Positions 39,829-48,475 of a DNA stretch of 64,000 nt are shown one piece after another. Positions within the stretch are counted from its first letter, which is position 1. Every line of letters starts with the position of its first letter. The DNA is from Hericium rajendrae (taxonomy: Eukaryota > Basidiomycota > Agaricomycetes > Russulales > Hericiaceae), in assembly GCA_033439255.1 (NCBI GenBank), contig CM065882.1:992001-1056000 (forward strand), read 5' to 3'. The position numbers were made by a program, and so were the translations under genes. Under the pieces are notes generated by a model. That model searched no databases, was not told where the DNA came from, and saw only the letters and a program-made list of their open reading frames with translations.

Positions 39829-39920
39829 AGTCATTCTTTCTAGTCGTGGTATGTAGTCGTGCTTTCTAGTCATGCGTTATAGTCGTGCTTATAACTCTTC
39901 GTATATACTCATTCTTGTAG
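39829..39920. repeat. Short TAGTC motif block, candidate right end of the KDZ cassette
   Basis: TAGTC/TAGTCG/TAGTCA occurs at 39829, 39842, 39855, 39868 and 39881, at a regular 13-bp spacing, and TATACTCATTC follows. The motif matches the terminal arrays at 26074 and 43160. I could not find a clean match to the left terminus sequence here. Confidence 0.55.
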
Positions 39921-40326
39921 CCCACTTCGACGGCATGGGGCCAGAGGCTTGGAGATAGACCAATGGCGAAGCTGTCGCATTCGTCTCCGGTGCCGGTAAA
40001 CTACTCCCTCATTTCCTGTTACATCGGATTTGACTCGGACACAACCCATAGGGAACGGGAGGAACGAACAGCACCCGAGTGCAGGCCGACTGATACAACA
40101 CCGATCTTTCCAATGAAGCCCGTCAAAATTCATATTTGATCCAGCTGCCCGATATGATTTCTTGCGACGTCAGGATGTCCTGTTGAATGCGCCAACACGA
40201 GAAGGCAGCTGAAGTTGCGGCGCGTGGCTCTGGTGCTCTACCACAAGCAACACCACAAGCAACAAGGCACACAAGCAACAAGGCAATCATCACGACGAGT
40301 CACGTATCAATATTTGCAGGCCACCA
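39921..40326. other. Unassigned stretch upstream of the carrier pseudogene
   Basis: Moderately GC-rich with broken frames. A CACAAGCAACA-type short tandem lies at 40240-40280. It may contain the old promoter and first exon of the carrier gene. No product recognised. Confidence 0.35.
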
Positions 40327-41340
40327 TGACCATATCATTTGTTCGTAAGTTGCATTCCTGACGGCTGTACTCCGTTGCATATTGAAAATGATATAGGCGC
40401 TGCGTTGCTCACCATCTATCATCGCACGAAGGAGTACTTTTACGACCGTAAACTAATGAATAACAGTGATTTCTTCCATGTTGCTACGTCGGCAGTTGTG
40501 GTGGTGCAATAGCTGGGTCGTTGGTCTTATTTGGCAGTGTGGGTGGGTCCTACGTCATGACCTTCAGCCGGATGGCAGGCTACTGACCTTTATCCTCGCA
40601 GCGTTCGAGTTAGTCAAGGGATCTTCATAGCCAAATCGACAAGTGAAATGTTCTGAACAATATGCTTTGGTGTACCCCCCAAGTACAGGTGCGACACTTT
40701 GCCGATGCATGCAACGCTACCCACGCCTGCTCGTTTGTCCACATAAGACTTTTGACATCATCCGCATCATCTGCAAAGACGTTCTTCCTCAGCTCGCTCA
40801 TGCCATTCGTGATGCTCATAGTCAGCGTACAATAATCGATAAAAAAGGGGCTGCATCTTGTGAAACCGTCAAGCACGATGAGCGCTGTTCGCAAGATCAT
40901 CAGGACGGACGGCCCCCTCGGTCTATACACCGGGTTCTGTCTTCATTGTTGTAAGTCTTTAATGTCAATGTACGGCATGCACAATTTGCTGAATGAGCTG
41001 CAAGTCCGCGATACATTGGGAACTGCACTGTATTTCTTCAAATATGACGGATTGAGCCACAAGCTTGGATGATTACCTTCAGGCGAGCAAGGCTCCACCC
41101 CACCAATCCATTCATCTCTGGTTCTATTTGTCTGCGGTTCCTTTGCCGGTGTCAGTTCGTGGGCCATGATATATCCCCTTGATGTGTAGGTTGCTGCTTT
41201 CCTCTTTCATCGACCGGAGAGCTGAACAATTGGCTTCAGTGTGAAAACGAAAAACCAGCAGCATGCTCTTGCAGGCGAATGATACCGAGGGCCCATCGAG
41301 ACATTTCGGCGGCTCATCCAAGGTCGGTTTCCGGTTCATC
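40327..41340 (+). pseudogene. Mitochondrial carrier (SLC25-type) pseudogene
   Basis: Recognisable carrier pieces lie in several frames: MTISF then GAALLTIYHRTKEYFYDRK; FELVK near 40610; SAVRKIIRTDGPLGLYTGF near 40875; RDTLGTALYFFKYDGLSH near 41010; and LVLFVCGSFAGVSSWAMIYPLDV near 41135-41180, the PxD-type signature region of a repeat. Stops and frameshifts separate the pieces (for example after VVVVQ near 40510 and after HKLG near 41070). The intact family exchanges metabolites across the inner mitochondrial membrane. It lies between two TAGTC blocks, so it is presumably host DNA hit by the transposon family. Confidence 0.75.
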
Positions 41341-41344
41341 TATT

Positions 41345-41485
41345 TACGATTCCTTAGAATCGTTTACTCTATACCAGCTTTTCCTATTGAAAACGACACC
41401 AAAACGATGACCATCCCCATTTGGCAGTTGGCTTATATAATCACAAGTCAACAATCTGATGAGTTTGCAGGTTCAATTCCAGTTC
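41345..41485 (+). repeat. SINE-like repeat with tRNA-type B box, copy 1
   Basis: About 140 bp shared with 46568-46706. Starts TACGATTCCTTAGAATCGTT (an inverted repeat) and ends GCAGGTTCAATTCCAGTT. GGTTCAATTCC fits an RNA polymerase III B box, and GTTGGCTTATATAA some 40 bp upstream is a weak A-box candidate. Similarity outside this unit stops abruptly. Confidence 0.6.
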
Positions 41486-42330
41486 AACCTTGAATTCTTT
41501 TATTTCATTTTACAATCAACATATCTCACTATCACTGTTCACAATCATTATACATAACATTTATATCTCATTATGATTTCTTGGAATCATTTACTCTAAC
41601 TAATTTCTCATATAAAGTGAGATTATAAGTTTGATTCTGCCAATTGCCATTCTTATAATTTTGGATATTTCTTAGAAATGTTCAGTCTTTGAAATCTAAC
41701 TAAATCATTGTTAGACTATATGCATATGAAAGTCAATGCTAGTCATATTAGGACCAGAAGTTCTCAGTATGAAAAAGTGCAAACTTGTTACAAGATAGTG
41801 GATAAATGTACTTCATAGTAAAGTCTGTATCTTTTTATTGATGTAAGTGAGTGTGATATATGGTAATATAATGAGAGCAAATTTTTCCTCCTCAGAACAT
41901 TTGTTTTCATAACAATAGGTCCAGAAATGACTGAGATATGAGCAAATCACTTCAAAAGATATCCTTGAGAAGGAGATCATAGTGATTGCATTGTAGTGGA
42001 GCAATGAGTGGTGCTATTTACACGCTAAAGATACCGTTGGAAAGGTCTGATTTGCACCTTTCCAACGGCATATTATACAAGACGATCGGATAAGTATTGA
42101 GAAAACGCGGTAGTGATTACTGAAGGGTTGGTATTAGAGGTAGGGGCAAACTTGTTGAGGCCATATCTTTTTATCGACTCATCCAATTGTAGTGTACCTA
42201 GTGTTGTTGAAAAGGTATAATGGAGATCTTTCTGACGCAATCAAGGGACCGATGATATCTCCAGTACTTAAGGAGGTACACTCAAATTATCACAAAACCT
42301 CCTATTTGCCTATTTTCAAGGTCTTACATA
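41486..42330. other. AT-rich DNA without a supported gene
   Basis: Strongly AT-rich, with a second diverged copy of the ATGATTTCTTGGAATCATTT hairpin near 41571. CCGTTGGAAAGGTCTGATTTG and CCTTTCCAACGG at 42031-42069 form another small inverted repeat. No coding signal. Confidence 0.5.
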
Positions 42331-42416
42331 ATCCGCAGCACGGGCAAAATGACATACTCCCGTCCCATGACATCATGAGGGGGACGGGAGTACGTCATTT
42401 TGCCCGTGCTGCGGAT
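42331..42416. mobile_element. 86-bp foldback mini-element with 6-bp target duplication
   Basis: Arms of 36 bp (ATCCGCAGCACGGGCAAAAT... and its complement) differ at one position and enclose a 14-nt loop. Direct repeats TACATA (42325-42330 and 42417-42422) abut both ends. The element is GC-rich within AT-rich DNA. This has the structure of a very small transposed foldback/MITE. Confidence 0.85.
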
Positions 42417-42736
42417 TACATAAGCAATTTATAAGCAGGAAAAAATCGAAAAAATCATTCAAGTCTAGGGGCAAATCATCAGATCATCTGAGAATAGACA
42501 CATACTGAGTAGTATAAAAAATCAGTAAAAATCGTGTTAATATGGCCATTGATAGTACTATTTAGAAACACTTGAGTTTATGTTTATAGCTAGAGAATTG
42601 ACAGAGATATAGCCAAATTACTGATTCAGACCCCTAGAAGGCAAAAATAAAATCAATCTAGACAACATACAACAGTTGACAGACCTTCAAAGGCCACACT
42701 TATGTACTTCATAAATGTAAACACAATTAATGAGAA

Positions 42737-42782
42737 GTCACGTGCAACAGCGAGCCTGACCGAGCTCGCTGTTGCACGTGAC
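42737..42782. repeat. 46-bp perfect palindrome (CACGTG ends)
   Basis: GTCACGTGCAACAGCGAGC and its exact complement form a 19-bp stem around an 8-nt loop. It is GC-rich within AT-rich DNA. Flanks show no clear target duplication. Confidence 0.8.
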
Positions 42783-42956
42783 CATTATTTTGTCATTAGT
42801 TCAACTCTTGCTGGTAGCAAAGTTTAAAAATAAGAGATAAGTGTAAAACAATATACTTTGAAGATGGAGATCTTTGCAGTATGACAATACTAGTATATTC
42901 AATTCTCTGTTATCTTATTAATTCTGTGAGCATAACACTACAAAGTTAGAACAATT

Positions 42957-43006
42957 TAAAAGGAATCGTATTGCCGTGCAGAGCATCGGCCCTCTTCCCC
43001 CAAGTG
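42957..43006. repeat. About 48-bp repeat, matched at 54346
   Basis: AAGGAATCGTATTGCCGTGC...CCCTCTTCCCCCAAGT here and AAGGAATCGTTTTGCCATGC...CCCTCTTCCACCAAGT at 54346-54394. Differences are mostly C-to-T type at CpG, with the 54346 copy being the depleted one. Nature unknown. Confidence 0.65.
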
Positions 43007-43149
43007 ACCTTGACCCTAACTCTGCCCAGGTCCCGATGGTGAGAACCTGAAGCCCCTGCTCGCGGGACTTGGCTACCTCACAGCATGACAATGCATGGAC
43101 TCTTATGGACATTCTTCGACCTCGTTGCACACCACAGATACCTTGCTCA

Positions 43150-43656
43150 TCTAGTCGTTTGTACAAGTCATCTAGTCATCTAGTCATTGTGTAACTCATA
43201 AAATGCAGTCGTTATCATAGCGGCTTGTATATAGTGACTCATTCTTAAGAATGTGATGTAGTCATAGGATCTAGTCGCTAAGTTGTCTAGTCGCTATCCG
43301 CAGTGGCTCAATACTAGGGAGTAGACATTCAATTCGAGTAGTCACGGAAAATCTAGTCATTGGAAGTAGTTACATTGTCATCGAACCTTAGTCGCTTATC
43401 TAGTCTAATCGTCTAGTCACTATCCATAGTGGTCCAATATCAGGTAATAGACACTCAGTTCAAGTAGTCACATAAAATCTAGTCATTGGAAATAGTCATA
43501 CTGTTGTTGAATTCCTGTCACTCATCTAGTCTACACAGACAAAATATACAATCATCTACTATAGTCATGAGAAACTAGCCTACAAACTTGCTTAAGATTA
43601 CTGTGATTAAGGGGTGACTAGCTAGTCATCTTGCTTAAGCCAATTCTGTTGCTACC
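43150..43656. repeat. TAGTC motif array with transposon terminus (copy 3)
   Basis: TAGTC occurs about 20 times. The outer end, read inward from 43656, is AACAGAATTGGCTTAAG followed by TGACTAGCTAGTCACCCC and TTAATCA. The left terminus at 26074 reads AATAGAATTTGCTTAAG, then TGACTATCTAGTCACCC and TTAATCA. The two are clearly related inverted termini. It abuts a truncated glycogen synthase exon. It could be the true right end of the 26074 element or a separate family member. Confidence 0.7.
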
Positions 43657-43895
43657 CCACGGTCTCGAGGGCACTGACGATGTGCGGATCAGTTGGTTCC
43701 TCGGCTTCGACCTCCATTGGAGCAGTCTTGTAGGAGAGAGGACCTATGAGAGTGTATCTGTCTGTCGCCGAACTCCGAGACGGTGACGGGGACTTTGGTC
43801 TTGATCAGGGCGTAGATACCCCCGACCTCGTTGGCGACCTCACAAGCAACCTCGAACAGGATAGGGTTGTGCACATGGTGCTTGTAGTCGGCCAT
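43657..43895 (-). pseudogene. GSY1: Glycogen synthase first-exon fragment, cut by a transposon
   Basis: [20 protein letters not shown]... continues as [25 protein letters not shown], the N-terminus of the eukaryotic (GT3) glycogen synthase with its GGIY loop. A frameshift follows and the correct frame resumes as [19 protein letters not shown]...HIVSALET before the transposon terminus at 43656. The ~600 remaining residues, including the catalytic domain, are absent from the window. A pyrimidine-rich leader precedes the ATG at 43895. The fragment cannot make an active enzyme. Confidence 0.8.
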
Positions 43896-43970
43896 GATGG
43901 TGAGGGTGGAATGAGGGGAAAAAGGAGTGGCAGACAAGAAGAGAGGATGGCGCGGTGCTACTTGCAGAAA

Positions 43971-44373
43971 TCAACTGCCACGTCCAGTCCAGCACCTCGT
44001 AGGAGATATACGGCAGCAAGCCCACGACGTACGTGCTGTCGTAGATGTCGTTGCGTAGATGGCCATGTTCCCCGAGTTCGGTAGGATCGACTTGTGCATG
44101 TAGTGCCTGTACAGATGTGAGAGGGACCAATGGCACAAGAAAGGGGGCACGCACTGCTGGTATAGATAGGCCGACATGTGCACGGTGAAGATGCTGAAGG
44201 TGAGGATCCCCAGCCCGCAAAGACGGGCACGTGCCGGCAGAAGTGGTACTGGTCAGGACATCAATGTTGACAGAGCTGATGATTGGTGACACGAAATATA
44301 GAAGGTTGTTAAGCGAACGCGTGCAGACGTTGAACAGCATCGCGTTTAGTCTTCGAAACATGTGATAGGGCAT
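43971..44373 (-). other. Open frames upstream of the glycogen synthase fragment
   Basis: Overlapping minus-strand frames include a hydrophobic stretch (GILTFSIFTVHMSAYLYQ) and MPYHMFRRLNAMLFNVCTRSL. They may be exons of a broken membrane protein or a neighbouring host gene. I recognise no family and could not build a consistent splice model. Confidence 0.2.
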
Positions 44374-44584
44374 ATGATGGCCGTGGAAGGGTTCGAGGCG
44401 GTGATGAGGACAGGAGACAAACAGTAGGAGAGAGAACGGCGAGGTCTAGTAATTGATACATGAGTAGAATATTATGGTGTTATGACATGGTTTATGCACC
44501 TGATATGATTGCCCACGTGTGGTATATTTGAGCATGTTGAAGAGACCTTGAAAGGGGGTGACGACCACATAGAGACGTCGGGCG

Positions 44585-44665
44585 GGGGCACCTCAACTGC
44601 AACCCGCTGCGGATGGAGGATGGGCGTGCCCCCTTGAACCTTGCAGCCAGTGCAAGTGAGTTAGT
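44585..44665. repeat. Dispersed repeat shared with 48003-48085
   Basis: Shared skeleton GGCACCTCAACTGCAACCCG...GATGG then GGGCGTG(C/T)CC, and AGTCAGTG/AGCCAGTG downstream. About 80 bp with scattered transitions. No gene. Confidence 0.6.
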
Positions 44666-44899
44666 GCACGAATGACCTTATTGTCCTTGCATTCGTGCTC
44701 AATCTAACTTGCTCTGGATGCAAAGTTCTGAAGAAGAGAGCCAGCCACAAGCGCGACTTTTCAACAAGTCGGTCATGTGATCATGTAGCACTGCCACAGA
44801 TGGTCCGATCAGATAGCATTTGTCTGTCCTTGGTCTTTCACTTTCTTACAACAACCTCTGCTACACATTCTAGTATCCCAGTCTCATTTTCAACTGATC

Positions 44900-46543
44900 A
44901 TGGCAACTCTTCTGCATGTCAGATGGAAGATCCAAACCCATCCTCACACTGAAAAGTGGTTAAAGTCCAGAATCATTGCTGACTGCATACGAAACATACC
45001 GTTTGTTGTAGAGCCTGACCGTCGCTGGCATGGGCTCCCTGAAACCATTGTAGCCCTGATTATTGAGGATCCTAGCTGGGTGAGTGGTTGAATTCAATGC
45101 ATGGTGATTTGCAGTATACTGACTTATTTTCTAATTTATATAGATTGCACAGGCATTCCAGTACATTACCTTTACTACTGCTTGCTCTGTGAGCAATCAA
45201 GCACAAGCACTCGCTATCTTTTTCAGCTCATTGCATACCATCAAGAAGTATGGTGAGGAGAAAAATCACAAATACCTGCAAAGATGACAAACATTTCTGG
45301 AAAGTAGTGGAGTAAGTTTATTTGACAAAAGTGAATGTGACAAGCATCTAATGATTACTGCACAGGCCCCAAAAATGCAAAAACTCAGCATGACAGCTCC
45401 TGAGCTTGATGGACCTAGCTACTGCTCTGCTGAAGATCAGATAGCTTTTGGAAGGGGAGAGTTTTACAATTTAGACTCTGAGGATGAGAGTGATGGTAGG
45501 TTCATATATGCATTCTAAAAAATTACACACTAACTGTCAACTGTTGTCATAGATGGAGATTATGTTCCTGAAGAGATGTATAGTGAAAGTGATGAGAATA
45601 GTGATATGGACATAAGCAGTGATAGTGGTAGTGATATGGTGGTCGACAGCATACATGACAATAATCAGAACCCTAGTGGTATGTATTTTTACACATCTTG
45701 CATGTTTGATACTGAATAAATTTGTTGATGTATCCAAAGGTACTGAATTCAATCTGGACAACTTCAAAATTACTAGCAGAAATCATTCAGCTTTGTCTAC
45801 ATATGTGATAACATCATCTGAAAATAAGTTAAAAATCTGTACACGCTGAAAAGAGAGCTTGTATAAGTTGTTTCATGTAGATGTAAGTTTACAGAGATTT
45901 CAATTTACTCTTACTTACAATCATTTTCAGGGGGATGATGATGAAAAGATGGTGAAATTAGCACAAGTAGAAGCTGTAGAAGCATTGAGGCAGATGCGAG
46001 CCATCAAAAAGGCCATTAGAGAGGAAGAAACTTGGAGAAAGGCAGTCAAGGTGTGTGCATTTATATTAGATTGGTTTATTATCAATGTCATATTTTTTAT
46101 GTCAGCATTCTGGCCTTCACGATGTCTTTAAGGAAATTACAAATCCAGCCTTCTTTCCTACAATTGAAAGGATAAGTTTACAAAATAGCTACAGAAGGTA
46201 CTGTTGGACACAAGCATTGTCTGTGATTGAACATCTGTGGACACCTGCCACAGTCTTTAGTAGCCTGCCGGATTCAGATGCAAGAGTAAGTTAGTCCAGT
46301 TGAATTATGAAAAACATAACATGTAAGACTTTTATTTAGATAGAACCAACAACTGAAAGGGGAAGAATATTCCTTGATAATACCAAGAACATGTTCTTGA
46401 ATGCTTTTCAAAATCATCCTCAGCTGATTCCTCAACCTGCTTATCTAAGCACAGTTTTCTTTCTTGTCTCTCTCAAGAATTTTATGTTGGCATGGGATCA
46501 ATGGTTGCAAGATGGACTTGAAAAAATTGCTGGAATATCAAAT
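44900..46543 (+). CDS. 5' exons of a transposon-associated gene, probably the N-terminus of the TET/JBP-like protein
   Basis: Multi-exon plus-strand gene starting MATLLHVRWKIQTHPHTEKW at 44900. Clear GT-AG joints follow GLPETIVALIIEDPSW. Later exons encode an acidic Ser/Asp-rich linker (EEMYSESDENSDMDISSDSG), a charged helix (KMVKLAQVEAVEALRQMRAIKK), and a conserved-looking block HDVFKEITNPAFFPTIERIS...IEHLWTPATVFSSLPDSDAR. The last exon ends GLEKIAGISN at 46543 with the donor GTATGT in phase 0. No stop is reached, so the gene must continue. The next compatible phase-0 exon is at 54429. One internal junction (near 45260-45360) is uncertain. Confidence 0.55.
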
Positions 46544-46567
46544 GTATGTCTTTATTTGTGACATAAT

Positions 46568-46706
46568 TACGATTCCTTAGAATCGTTTACTCTATACCGC
46601 CTTTTCATAGTGAAAACGACACCAAAACGATGACGATGCCCATTAGGCAGTTGGCTTATATAATCACACATCTTCAATCTAACGAGTTTGCAGGTTCAAC
46701 TCCAGC
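46568..46706 (+). repeat. SINE-like repeat with tRNA-type B box, copy 2
   Basis: Copy of 41345-41485 with about 10-15 differences. GGTTCAACTCC at 46693-46703 is a good B box. It lies 24 bp inside the candidate giant intron. Confidence 0.6.
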
Positions 46707-46740
46707 TCTGGCCAAACTTTGTTGATTTAATGTAACTTGA

Positions 46741-47290
46741 TCAGTTCTCAACCAATTTACCTGTTCTCAAATGCATCTGGATCTGCTCATTTATTGCTTT
46801 CTGACAGTATTTTCTGCATCCTGATCTGTGCAGAAGTCACAGAGTGCAATGAATTTCTACATTTTCCCTCTATAACACTTGAACTTGAGCTAACTCAGTC
46901 TATTCTCCACCGATTTACTCATTCTCAAATGCGTCTAAATCTACTCACTTATAGCTTTGTTACCATACTTCATGCGTCCAAATCGGTTAAGAACTCGCAG
47001 AATGCAAAGTGTTTCTTTTTTCCTCTTCTAAAATGCTTGAACCCTAGCTAACTAGGCCAATTCTCAACCGATTTACTCGTTCTAAAATGCATCAGAATCT
47101 ACTTATTGATAGCTTTCTGACGGTACCTTAGCCGTCAGGATCGGTGCAAAACTCACAGAATGCGAATTGTTTCTGCATTTTCCCCTAGAATGCTTGAACT
47201 CCAGCTAACTTAATCAGTACTCAACCGATTCACTTGTTCTCAAATGAATCCTAATATACCAGAAAGCTGGTCTCCAACACAATTTACTGC
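46741..47290. repeat. 158-bp tandem satellite, about 3.5 copies
   Basis: Successive units begin at 46741, 46899, 47057 and 47214 with (T/C)C(A/T)(G/A)TTCTCAACCGATTTAC-like sequence and share AAATGCAT, AGCTTTCTGAC, GTGCAGAACTCACAGAATGC and TTTCCCTCTA words. The period is 157-158 bp. Unit 4 is truncated. Units differ by roughly 15-25%. Confidence 0.85.
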
Positions 47291-47419
47291 TTATAGAAAG
47301 ATACAGCCACTAAAATGATACACAGCAAACAAATGTACATACTGTTTATTGATAAAATGAGCAAAAAATGCAATTTATCGGTAGCAGTGGGTCCTGAGAC
47401 TCGGTCATGTGATCTTACA

Positions 47420-47445
47420 AGACCTTGTGCGGCCGAACAAGGTCT
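47420..47445. repeat. 26-bp CCTTGT...CGGCCG palindrome, copy 1
   Basis: AGACCTTGTGCGGCCGAACA then AGGTCT. Imperfect only at one central pair. The same unit recurs at 48180, and a perfect variant occurs at 57122 and 57179. Confidence 0.8.
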
Positions 47446-48179
47446 TAGCGCCCGCTTACATAAGCATAAGTCGCCTAGAGAGCCAATACACTGTATACAG
47501 TGATTGCTTTATAGCTCTGCAACGAAGCAATCAATTGACAAACGGTAAATTGTGTTCAAATACATTGGATTACATCTTTCCAACCCAATTTAGAATATGA
47601 AAATTGGATCACTGCAAGCAGAGATATTCTTCGATTTATGTGTCATGTCAGCAAAACAATATTGTCTCCTATCTCAACAACCAATGGTGCTATGATGTTG
47701 TACACTGTATTGTTAGAAAGCTACTGTAAATCTGAGTTCAACAAGCCCTCATACATCATGATTGATGCAGTATCAGCAGAGCTATAAAGCAAACAGTCTG
47801 CCACATCATCACAGACATATAGTCCAATAGGTCAGCATTTTGTCATGCTATTTTGTTGTTTATGGCACTATTCTAAAGCTATTGTAAATCTGATTCTAAT
47901 AAGCTTTAATTCATTCTGATTGATGTGGTATTGAGAGAGCTATGGCCTGATCTCTATGCCACATCATCAGAAGATATCCAGAAAGTTGGTGATGGCCCCA
48001 CACCATCATTGGACACCTCAGCCGCAACTCGCTGTAGATGGGGACTGGGCGTGTCCAAGCCTTGTAGTCAGTGTGCACTACTGGTAGTATCACACTGACT
48101 TCAAAGCTATCTGAAGAAAAGAAGAGAGAGCAGAGAGCGCAACATCAACTACTGCTGACATAAGCTAAGCACAGCCACC
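47446..48179. other. AT-rich repeat DNA
   Basis: No gene supported. Two diverged segments around 47690-47780 and 47870-47960 share CTATTGTAAATCTGA / TTGATG.GGTATTG-like words, about 175-180 bp apart, suggesting another decayed tandem repeat. Ends in the repeat shared with 44585. Confidence 0.45.
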
Positions 48180-48205
48180 AGACCTTGTGCGGCCGAACAA
48201 GGTCT
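48180..48205. repeat. 26-bp CCTTGT...CGGCCG palindrome, copy 2
   Basis: Identical to 47420-47445. Preceded by AGCACAGCCACC and followed by GATCACGTGAT, a context also seen at 57168-57230. Confidence 0.8.
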
Positions 48206-48475
48206 GCTATTGATCACGTGATTGGCCATTAGCTTTGTTCAACAATACAATGTTTGACATTGATCATATATTCAATCTTGAATCTTGTTTGATTAGACAT
48301 ACAACTAGACTACTACTATAATTGTAGATATTACAAGTATCTATAGTATAAGCATATATAATAGTGTATATCATATATCGGGCTGAGTATAATAAGATAT
48401 GACAAGTGTGTACTGTATAACATACAAGATTATATATAAAATTAGGTGCTAAGATATATAACATAGCAGGAAATG

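Noticed and set aside
46651-46706. A genuine tRNA gene around the B box
   Set aside because: No acceptor stem or anticodon arm can be folded; only the B-box region is tRNA-like.
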